Shown here: piece after piece, positions 12,401-24,400 of the stretch | How the letters are laid out: the number at the start of each line of letters is the position of its first letter | Position numbering within the stretch: position 1 is the stretch's first letter | Assembly: GCA_958450365.1 (NCBI GenBank) | Contig: CAUEEP010000910.1 | Coordinates: 777,001 to 841,000 of the forward strand | Direction: 5' to 3' | Origin: Mesorhabditis belari | Lineage: Eukaryota; Nematoda; Chromadorea; Rhabditida; Rhabditidae | Length of the DNA stretch: 64,000 bases | Made by a program: the position numbers and the translations under genes | Notes under the pieces: generated by a model | Seen by the model: the letters and a program-made list of their open reading frames with translations, nothing else | Told to the model about the DNA's origin: nothing | The model's database searches: none

Positions 12401-15400
12401 TGATTTCGAGCGATTTAGGCGACGCTCTGGGTGCACTACTATTAGAGAAAATACGGTAGTTGGCATCCTCTTCAGAACTACGGTAGCTTTTTCTTGAGCG
12501 AATCTTTTGGAAAAGCTTTACCCAACAAATTTTAAGCAGACTACTTTGGGTCAATTTGCATTTCAACTTTTAAAAAACTATAGGGAGCAAAGTCTTTTCG
12601 TTTTTCGTACTTCTGTTAAAAAGTAACAAATTCACGAATAATCTATAGTTTGCTCTATAAAAAGTGTTTTTGTTCAATTTGCATCTTTTAAATGAATTCG
12701 GTTCACTTTCAAGCAAATTCGAGAGTGAAAACGCCTTTTCGAAAAATCTATAAACTCTACGGAAAAATTGGCTGAATGAATTTCTCTGAAATTTTGGCGA
12801 AATATCAAACGTTTTTTTTCTCTATCTTTTATCTATTGACACGAAGATAGGTTTTCTTTAGCTAAGGTGTCTAAACCGCATCATCGAGTTAGCCCTTTTT
12901 GACTACCCGACTTCATACTCTCAAGAAAATCCAGGCATTAAATATTTTTAAACCCGTTTTAATGTTATTTTGAGAAAATAATTGCTTTTTCTAATGAATC
13001 AACCGTAGTTTAATTGGTGCATTTGTTGGTTGAGAGAGAGGCACACTTATGATAACCTAATAGTTTATTAGCCAAACTCCTGATTATTTACCTGACAAGA
13101 CGGCCCTTTATATGGTGCTGGACATTGGCAAATTTCCACCGAAGAAGCGGTCACTCTCGTCGTTCCATATTGATCTCCAGAAACTAAATCACAAAATCGA
13201 AAACGTTAAAATCGTTTCAAACTAAAACTCTAGATCATCTATGTTAGAAAAAGCTTGGGTTATTCATTTAGACCTGTTCTTTGGGGACTTACAAGAGGCT
13301 AAAGTTTCATTTTCACCAAATATTCCTCTGATCACTCACTTCCGAATCCGAATTCGAGCAAATCGATGGCTTTCGGGTTGTTGAAATAGGAGCCTTTCAC
13401 TTGAACTTTCTCCAAATTGTACAACAAAAGCATCAAATCGGAACGGGACAATGCTTTTCCATCGGCTGACAAAAAGTTTTCCTAAAGCGAACAAATTAAA
13501 GGGTGATCTAAAAGTTGCTGTACAACTTTTTACTAAAAATTTGATTTTAAAATGACTGAGCGGGGCAAGTGGTCGACGACAGTGACAACGACAGTGATTT
13601 TAAGCTGCCAATGATTTTAAGCTGCCAGTGATTGACGGCAGGCTGCCAGTGATTTTAAGCTGCCAGTGATTTTAAGGATAATTTTACTAAGGCCTTCGTT
13701 TCAAAAAGGTTTACTTGAATAGCTTTCCTCAGTGATTTTAAAATCAAGTTTGAGTAAAAAGTTGTCCGAGATCACCCTGTAGAGTTGATTTACCAGTAAA
13801 ATGCATAAAAAAGATGTTTGTTAATCGGTTTGTTAGTTGGTTTGTTAATTGGTTTGTTAATGTAGGTTTTCTAAAATATGCCAACTTTCTACCATAAACT
13901 TGGCACTAGACTTTATTAGGATTACCTACTGCAACACCATTTATTAACCTTTATAGAATATAGTCAAAAGTCAGACAGGCCTTGGTTAGTGTTTTACAAT
14001 ATTGTTTTACGATATTGTTTAAGTAGTGTCTTCAAAAGTTGACACATTTCAAAAGAGAGTTACCGTATTTCTTCGAATAGAAGACCGGGTAAAGAGTATG
14101 ATCGCGTACTCCTGCGTAGCAGCCCTTTTTAAAATTTCTTTTCTGCATAAAAGCTTTCAATCAAGTGCTATAGGGCTGGAAAATGGCTCAAAAATACCAC
14201 ACGAGCTAACAGATTTTTGAGCCATTTTCCAGCCCTATAGCACTTGATTGAAAGCTTTTATGCAGAAAAGAAATTTTAAAAAGGGCTGCTACGCAGGAGT
14301 ACGCGATCATACGCTTTACCCGGTCTTCTATTCGAAGAAATACGGTAGATTCACAAATTGAAGTGAAATTTACAGCGGTTTAGATTAGCGGTTAATGTTT
14401 TATTTTTGAAACTCACTGGAAGGATTCTCAATTCAACAGGGAATGGCGACGATGGATCGACGGGTTGTTCGGGAGCCCAGAAATCGGCGGTCACATTACG
14501 GCCAGTCAATCGGAGATCCGCCTCCGAGGACATCGTTTTGATATCATCCGACGGTTGAACAGCCAATTTGAAGTGGATCTGAACATGAGTTTTTTAAAGA
14601 GCTGGATTTGAAGCTAGTGAATGAAAAGCTGAATTTGAAGTAGTGGATTTAGTTTTGGGAATTTGCTATCAACACTTAACTACAGGGTGGGCCAAAGTTA
14701 CAATGCTCACTCACGCGCAATTGCGAAAGGATGCGAAAGAATGGAAGAAAGCGAATGGTAACAACTTCAGCAAATGCCAAAAAAAAGTGAGGAATCGTCT
14801 TTTGAAAACGCCAAACTAGTCGGTGCGGAAAATGTCACAAAAAATGGGGATTAAGCGAACATCCCTTAGAAGAATCATCAAAAACAAGCTCAAGTTAAAG
14901 GCCCACGAGAAAAATAAATCACAAATGCTATCAGTTGACGCTATCAACCACACAAAACTGTTGATAGTTTGAAAAAAGGCTTGGGAAGAGCTGGATCTCC
15001 TATACCTTCTTGGGGTTCGAAAAGGCTTGAGAAGAGCTAGATCTCCTATACCTTCACGAAGAGCTAGATCTCCTATACCTTAACGAGGAGCTGGATCTCC
15101 TATACCTTAACGAGGAGCTGGATCTCCTATGCCTTCACGAAGAGCTGGATCTCCTATACCTTAACGAGGAGCTGGATCTCCTATACCTTAACCAGGAGCT
15201 GGATCTCCTATACCTTCACGAAGAGCTGGATCTCCTATACCTTCTCGAAGAGCTGGATCTCCTATACCTTCACGAAGAGCTGGATCTCCTATACCTTCTC
15301 ACCACGATCGACGCTTTTCTACGACGTTTGAACGCCTGTGTAAAAGCTATTGGAGATCTGTTTGAAAAGGAACAATTTCTATGAATTGTTATGAGACAAT

Positions 15401-18400
15401 AAAAGTTATTTTTAAGAGAAATATTTGACCTTTTGAGTTGCTCTTTATACAGAGACTGTATAAATGTACATATGTATATGTAACGGTACTTTTGGCCCAC
15501 CCTGTAAACTAAACTACCTTCAATCCATAGCTGGTCGTGAAATCTCGATACTGTGGAATGGGCACATTGATGTAAACATCTTTCGGCGCTCCCTCATCTC
15601 CCGGCTCATATTTGATAATATCTTTCACGATTGACACTTTTCCTTTTGGATCCGAGAAAGTGAAAGCGGAGATGTTGAAGGCCAACTGAAAATTTGAACT
15701 TTGCTTTTATCTATCTAACTATTTGTTTGTCAAATCATTTTACCCACCATAGCCACCGGATAGTTGCTTGATCGACATCGATCAGTGACGCCAAAACAGA
15801 AACAATCGGCACAGCCAAGCGAATTGGAGACCGAGAGATCAAAGGTGCCTGGTTTACAAGCCTCACACATTGCTCCGTAAACGTTCTCTTTGCACGAGCA
15901 GCGAGCCGAATTTGGATCACAAACATCTTCAGTGGTGCCGTCACGGTTGCATCTAAAAAAAACCAGATACAATAAACTACAATCGGTTAGGAATTATGGA
16001 GACTTTTGGAGAGGGCAGTTTCACAAAAAATCGTTGGACCCTGCTCAGTGATTCAGGTGAGCATAAAGCAAAGCATAAAGCCCTACCCTGGCGGCAATGG
16101 GACAAGTGTACAGAGCTTGGTAGAGCTTTCGCCCGGTGAGCGAGAGATCGCGGGTTCGAATCCCGGCGCCGATCTAGTTTTGTATTCCCAGTTCCAACCC
16201 ATAAAAGGACCAACTGCTGTAATATGTCAAACTTTGCTAGTTTAGATGCTTTAGCTGATCCAAAGTGCTTTTCCGAAGAAATGCTGATCAGAAGAAATGC
16301 TTCACAAATATTGTGGGCCAAGTTAACACAAGCTAGCCAACCTAGGAGCCGACCGACTCCTGGTTTATTTAGATCCAGGATCAGGGCTAAGCCAGAGTTA
16401 GACATATCGCAATCACACACTTTCTTAGGCCAGTACTGGACTTTCACAGGTCCAGGGGTTTTTCCCAGTCTGGGATCTAGAGAAAGTTTTGACCTAAGCC
16501 TAAGCCTAAGCTCCGGGAACTGACCGAAATCCAGAAATCAGGTGCTGGGGCGGTGAGCCCAAACCCAAATAAACTTAGTACGAGGCGCTAGCCGCTAGCC
16601 TTCGCACTAAATCCAAGCCTAAGCCTGAGTTGCCTAGCTGATTTGCTCAGAAAGTCGCCTCTAAACCCATCATGTTCTCTGCGAAAATTTCTCAAGTTCT
16701 CAAAATCCGATTCTTAAGACCCAAAAAGAATAATGGAACCACAAGAACAACAAGAACAACAAAGAACAAAAAGAACCCTTTTCTATTTTAGGCTCTGCTC
16801 ACCTGCACTCGGCACAATGCGGGAAACGATAGAACCCAGGCAAGCATCGATCGCACATCCTTCCACCAACATTCTCTTTGCACAAACATTGACCGTTTAA
16901 AGGATCACACTCGAGATTTCCACCTAAAATATAGCTTGTTATTCGCCTTTTTAAAATTTTTCCTTAAACGAAATAATCTCTTGATGCTTTCATGCGAAAC
17001 AAAAAAGTCTAAAAATGAAAAAAATTTCTGGACTGCCTCACCTCCATTTTGAATCCAATAGTTTACTTAAAGACGTTTAAATGGTTTTTTTATAAGATGG
17101 AAAATGTTACAGTACCCTCGGATCCGTCTCGATTACATCCACAGAGCTGACAGCCGATCAATGGATCGTAGCCGTACGCATAAGAGACACAGCTGGAAAG
17201 GTCGGGATTAGAGATGCACGTAGACATAGTTTAATTTAAAATCCTAAGCCTTATGGGAAGTTTAGCTTACATTTGCTTAACTATTAGCTGTGAAAACTAG
17301 AAGAACAACTAGAAGAACAACTTGAAGTGACCACTAGAAATCCCAAAACTCACCGATCACATCTTTGTCCTTCGACGTGTGGAGCACAATAGCATTGACC
17401 GGTTTTCTCGTCGCAGTGTTGATTCGGGCCGCATTTACATTCTAAAATGAAATCGTGGAAATGATTAGCTTAGTATCTAGTATCTTTTCCTGGCCATATT
17501 CATAAATTTCAAGACTTTGAACTAATTACAGACTGACCTTGACTACTTTTGACACTTTTTTGCTCAAGACTTTTAAATGCAAGCCCGTATGCTACGCTTC
17601 GGGAAAGTTTCCGCCGGAAATTCTCCTAATAAAGTTTCCGCCGGAAATTCTCGTAAGAAGGTTTCCGGCAGCGGAAAACTCAAAGTTTTTCGATAGAGTT
17701 TTCGGCGGAAACTTTCCCAGAGTGTAGCAGTCGGAAAGCTAAAATTTTCCCGCGTGGAACTTTCCCAGAGCGTAGCAACCGGGCTCAAGCATCTGCTATG
17801 CAAAGTATCGACTCTTGCCTCAAGCTTTTCAAAGCTAAATTCCAATTTTAAAACTCACTCAAGCAATCCGGATACGAATAATAGCCAGGAGCGCATCGAT
17901 CACACCGACGTCCGATAATATTCGCTTTACATTGACATTGACCACCATAGGGTTCACAGTTGAACGAGTTCGAACCTAAAAAAGCTCATTCAATTCAGCT
18001 ATTCAATCTAATATAAGCTAAATTATAAATCTCAAATGTCAACCACTCACCAGCTGCCATACAATCACACGAGAGAGCCGCTTGATTGAAATCGGTGGTA
18101 AGGGTGAAGATCTTGTCACGGCAGAAATCGCTCGTATTGCTACAACTGAATCGTTACCGTAAATACTCTAATAGAACGCCATAATGACGAGCGTACAGTC
18201 GCGTAGTCTAACTTTGAACGTCTCGTTCTCTGCGCTGTTTTATGCTACAGTATGGGCTTCGGTGTCAAATGATAGCTCTTGAAATCTAGTATTTCTTGGT
18301 ACCAAAGGAGTAGTTGAGAAAAAACTAGGGACTGAGGTAAAAATGATTTTCTAGAAAGAAGTTAGACTACGCGACTGTACGAGCGGTTGGCGTTCTATTA

Positions 18401-21400
18401 AAGTATTTACAGTAGGCAAAGTAACTTGAAAAAACTAAAAATCGATCAAGTTTTAATAATTTAATGGTTACTCTATAGCACTGGGATCATTAAAATAAAC
18501 TGTGGGAGTCGACAATATATAGTGAGTTAAAAGTATAAGAGGTAAACAAGTAGAAAAACAAATTTAGTATTGCATGCTCAGGATTACAACGCGAACTTTT
18601 GCCAGAAGTAAGAAAAAAACTGAAAATTCCACTCGCAAGTGTCAATATAAAGCAAAGGAATAAAATTTAACATTACAGCATTTGGCTGAATATCTTATGC
18701 AGTTACAACTGTTCAAATTGATCGAACTGATCGAGTGATTGAGTTTTACTATTTGCCTTTTGGAAGAGTTGTTTATCAGATCTTTTGCAACTCCATAGGG
18801 TGATTATGGCGACAACTTTTTGGAAAAGTAGCTGGGAAGTGTCTAATCTATTTCAAAATTGGCAAGTGTTATATAGAGGATTGTAGCCCTAGCTCTCGGC
18901 AACATTTATCTATCAAAAACTTTCCGATTGCGCTTATACAACTCATTTTACAAGCCCTCGAATGAGCTCAAGTCGGCCTGTCATTTTGATCTGCCATTTT
19001 TAACACTTTTTGACACACAATTTGACATCTAGAAATGGATTCCTTCAATCAAACTTGTGGTATTTTACTTTAAAAGTATTATTCAACAAAAAAAACAAAC
19101 AAAGATCCTTTATCAGACTACGCGACTGTACGAGAAAGTGGCGTTCGATTAGAGGATTTACAGTAATTGGATCTTTTACCCATTCCAATATTGAATTACA
19201 TTTTTGACTAATAAATTCTTTTGAATCCTTACGGCTCTTTGAAAATGTTGTCTTTGCATTGTTCGACGAAATCTTGCGACAAATCGATCGGTTGCAATTT
19301 CATCAGATTATCATTATAGTCACTGTACGGAACTGCGGTTACCGAGTCCTGAAAAAGAAAAGTTTCAAAATCACTAGCTCGCAAAAAAAAGTCAAGAGTT
19401 TACGTGACTCTGATTGGCTGAAAGTTGTGCGAAAATGTTGTTCTGTAGAAATTTCAGCCTCACACGCACAAATTTAGGTGAAGCTTAAGCTCTAGACTCA
19501 CAATGTACACAGCTTTGTTGGTGGCGTTGATCGAAAAAACCAATGTGTAGCGATCCTCCATCCAGAATTGGTTCACCTAGAGGAAGAGTTTTTGACTTTT
19601 TTTTTTGCAAAATCATGCTTTAAAGCCATCCTTTCCATTAAAATTCTTTGAATTAAGAAAACTGGCCATAGCTGGCATTAAGAAAACGGGCCATAGCGTC
19701 TCTTTTGGTCACTACGGTAAACCTTATCCCCTATGGCCGTAACTTGTCCTGTGCAGGGATCTTTTCCTTTTAATGTTTTCTTTTGGCTTAAAGAAGGAGT
19801 CCAAATTGAGGCCGAATTCTCACTAAAACCAATTTATGTGTAGGAATCTAATTCTAATTGTGTAGGAATCTAAGTAAGTGTAGCAATCTAATTCTTTGAT
19901 GAAGGTTTATGTAGAAATGACTGAAGAAAATCGGCTTGACATAATGTAAAAATTGTGGCAAAAACCAAGTCAAAACTAAGACAGAAATTGATCCCAAAAA
20001 CTTAGGCATAGTGACTAGAAGGAAACGCAGTTGCTGACGATTTTGGGACAGTTGAGATTCCCGCGCCCTTTGCCCTTGGCAATCTAACTTTGAGCTCAAA
20101 TATCTCGACTTTGGGCTGTACAATTCAAATCTTCTTCGTATCATTGGATGAACAAAGTCTTTCTCTGTCGATTGGTACAAAAACTATTTAAATTGGACAG
20201 TCCAACACCTAGAAATTTGAGCTCAAATTTGGATTGACAATGGCAACGGGGCAAGGGGGCGGGGCGTGTATAGAAGGAACGCCCCACCCCCTTTTGTCCA
20301 ATACAAATAGTTTTTTATCAATTGACAGAGAAAGACTTGACGCATCTAATGATACCAAGAATATTTGAATTGAACACCCCACACCAAGAAATTTGAGCTC
20401 AAAGTTGAATTTCCAATGGCAAAAGGGGCGGGGCCCGTATCAAATGTCTAATAACTTCTCTGACCGCTCCTTTGCCCCTTAATAGAGTCCAAAAGGGAAG
20501 CATCTATACCAGAGCATTTTACTAGATGGAGAGGGATTACCCGCGCGCACAAAGAACACATCGTCAATCATTTACATAAGGATTCTTCTTTTGCTTTGTA
20601 GATGGCAAAAAAAGATGTTGAGCTGTAAATTTGTACCCGGGGGTTTTCGAGGTCGGGGAATCGATTGGAGGTATTCATTTTAGTCCCAGTATCAGTAGTG
20701 GACAGCTACCCTACTTCTAACAAATCCATACTCACATATTTTCCTCGCTCTTTGTCATGAATCACAGCTCTGCATCCGGACACCGATGGGCAGTACTCCA
20801 AAGGAAGAATTGCTAAATTTATCAAAGATTACAGTGGCTCGAAAGCTTTCTGTGCCTTGTAAACGAAAAAGTGTCAACAAAAAAAATCTTTTCTATCAAA
20901 TTCACCTTTATAATTGAATCTGAGATCTAAATGAAGATTTTTGAGAAATTTTTTGAATCGCCTTTTCTAAACCGCCTTTTTGACTCACCTTGATACAATT
21001 GCTCGTTATTTTGCACCATTACATCGGCACTCAATGGAGTGCTGTCTGGGTTAAAATAGTTGACGATGAAACGATAGTGGCCACGCTGGGGAACAACCCC
21101 GGAGATCTCGAATTGCTGAAGAAAATCGGTTTTTTTTGGGTTCACGATTGTTGGGATTGTTTTTTCATAGCAAACTTGTGTGCAATAAAGCAAGATTTTT
21201 GTGGTTTTATGTCACAAATCGGATACTAAACACTGTCCAAAAAGTATCAGTTAATTTTGGAGCTAAAGGATTTTCACAGAACCAAGAATTGCTTATTTCT
21301 CGGTTTACGAATTTTCTAAACGTCAAACTAAAGCACCTCTTCCGGCGCCAATGACATCACTTTCACCGAATCGGCGTTCACAATGTCAAATGAGAGCTTT

Positions 21401-24400
21401 GTTCCATCGACAGCTCTCTCGGCGTTTGCTCCATCTTCGACTTCAGTTGTAACTAAATTCTTGATTTATTGGGGAACTATTTCAACTCAGAAATGACTGG
21501 GAAAGTTGGGAAATATCTCAAAAACATTCTCTCAAAATTTTAAGGGACATTTGTCTTTCAATTTTATGGAACCAATACAAAATTTTCGAGAAAAACGCTT
21601 TTGAAGTCGGCGTTTGAAGTCGGCTTTTGAAAACGGCGTTTGAAAACGTATGAAGTTTAAAGTGTGAAGCAAACGGGGTATAGAGTCGAACTACTTCCCA
21701 TCAGACATCGCCCAGATGGCCTAGGGCTTAGCATTCCAGCGCCTCAGGCCCTCAGATGCTGGTTCAATTCCCCTCACTGTCACTTTTTCTTTTGTTTTTG
21801 TCTCTTTTGTTTTTTTGTTTGTTTCTTTTGTTTTTGTTTCTTACAAAAAGCCATTTTTAAGTTTTCTAAAGTGTTTCAATAGTAATAATCTAATAGTAAG
21901 CTACCTCAAATTCCTAAAATATCAAAGTTTACTGGAAATGGCCTATATCCCAATGGCCTATATCCCAATGGCCAATATCCCAATGAACAATATCCCAATG
22001 GCCTATATCCCAATGACCAATATCCCAATGGACAATATCCCAATGAACAATATCCCAATGAACAATATCCCAATGACCAATATCCCAATGAACAATATCC
22101 CAATGACCAATATCCCAATGAACAATATCCCAATGAACAATATCCCAATGACCAATATCCTAAAAAGTTATCAACTATCAACTAAAATTTGGTTAACAAC
22201 GGATTGCAAATTGTTGTTTTTATGAGATTCTTATTTTATTTAGATCCTTTCAGCATATTATAATCAAATAGAACTTAATTGTACTTAATTGTAAGCGTTT
22301 TCAGAGAAAAACATTCGGTGAGAACCCTTGAAAACAAAGAGTAAGAAGTTTCTATTAAGAAATTTCCTAAAAAAATCGAGTTTTATTTACAAATTCCTTT
22401 ACAAATTGATAAATTCAGCTGCTTTGCGTGTTTGTTTTTATGTAATCTTAAGTATGAAGATTTGTTTGCTAGCAAACGTTAAAGCGAGTTTGCTAGAAAA
22501 CCTGCCTTTGCAGCAAACTCAGTTTACTGACTCACCTGAGTTTTGAGCTGGTGGATAGGATTGACCAACGCATTTTCCATTCTTCCGGGTGCACACAGGG
22601 AACTAAAAGGGGATTTCGTTTTTAGTTTTGTCTTCAGCTTGAAGATAGCCAAAAGCCATTATGAAGATTTCAAGGTTTAACCTGATGAAGCAAATTGTGA
22701 TTCCATTTCGATCTTGGGATCAAACTGACGCTCGCCAGGCCAAACTCGTGTGCTGGGTCGACGCTGAATTGCAGCTCGGCTTCTCCTTTCTTCAAATGCA
22801 TCTCCGGAATTCGTCCACCGGCTGTCACGAGTTCTCGACAAAAGGTTCTAAATGGATTTCAGTTTTTTCATTCAGTTGCCTTTTCATTTTCATTTCAGTT
22901 GCCTCTAAAGGACCGAAAGAATTCTAAATTTTAAAACCTTATTCACACCATTAAAAGCTTACGAGAATGGGCAATGTTGAATGATCGCCGTTCCATCCAA
23001 TTTCGTTTTTCCCTCTTGAACGATCTCGACTTGCAATGGGAGATTTGTCTCCTCGTGATTGTGATATTCAATCAGCACAACGTAATCACCATCTTCAGGA
23101 ACGTCAAGCTAAAGAAAAAGCTAAAGAAAAGTCAATAATTGCTAAGAGAATTGAAACCTATCCATTTCATGCCTAATAACATGTTACCCAGATTTCCCAG
23201 TTCTCCCATTTTTCCAAACCTTTGCTTTAATCATTCGACTCTTGTCACTCTTTTTCACATGAGCGGCTTGTCCGACAAGTTCAGCTGGAAGCAATTCGGC
23301 TGGCATCTGAAAATGTTGACTTTTTAACAATTTAACTAACGAATTTCACTTCATTTCAAACAAATTTCACTTCATTTTCATCTTTTTCAAAGCTTTCCAC
23401 AAATTTATATCCACCTTTTCGAGTTCTTTTTCTTCTCCTCCATTCTCCTCATCAATCACTTCTCTGAATGGCATTCCATTCTCGACATCCACTCTCGTCA
23501 CATCGATATCAACTGGTGGATACAAAAGATCCAAACAAGTTGTATTCTGGATGGTCAACGCGCGACATGGGGCGGGTAATCTTTCTTTCAGAACTGTTCC
23601 CTCGTAGTATTCTTGGGGAAGGATGACGGCATAGTCCTGAAATGGATTGGGTTACAAAAAGTTTCAAGTACAAGTACAAGTGTAAGTATCAAGTATCAAG
23701 TACAAGTACAAGTACAAGTATCAAGTACAAGTACAAGTACAGGTATCAAGTACAAGTATCAAGTACAAGTACAAGTATCAAGTACATATCAAGTACAAGA
23801 AATTGTTTAGCTTTTAAAACTCACCAAGAAAAGTCGTTGCTTCGTAGCCAAAGAGAGCGACCATTTCCCTGGATTCAACACAAACGGTTTTCCCGGCAAA
23901 GTTGCCTCAATGGTGGCTGGTTCTTTGGTGGGAGCAAAGGTGACTTTCTCAGATTGTTCGACATCTAAAAATATATTGTAGAGTTAAATATTCTCAATCC
24001 CGGCTTCACCTCTTTTCTAAGTCATGCCCCAAATACCGTAATCCTCCTATTTCCGCTATTTCATTTCGACTTTTTGCGCACTAATTCTTTCTTGTAATTC
24101 TTTCGATTGGCGTTTCTTTCTGTGTGTTTCTTCAACACATTTTATTGCGTTTCTTCTGTGTTTACCTCGCTAAACTCATTCGCTAAACCTCGCTAAACGC
24201 TAAACTTACTCATTAAAGTCTCACTACTATGGTTCCTCATGCAAACACAGGCCAGTATCAAAGATAAATCACATGCTGGCAAGTTGAGCTTATTTCAACG
24301 ACTTAATGCGCCATTGTTTGGATACCAGCAGAACTTATATACCCATGGGATATTAAAAACTATTGAAACCTAGCAACTGAGCCTGAAAATTTCCAAAGGT

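Noticed and set aside
16090..16175. Functional tRNA gene
   Set aside because: Perfect B box, but no acceptor stem and no U33; best read as a tRNA-derived repeat.
21815..22225. NIPM-repeat and GYCSL-repeat proteins
   Set aside because: 15-bp intronic minisatellite open on both strands.
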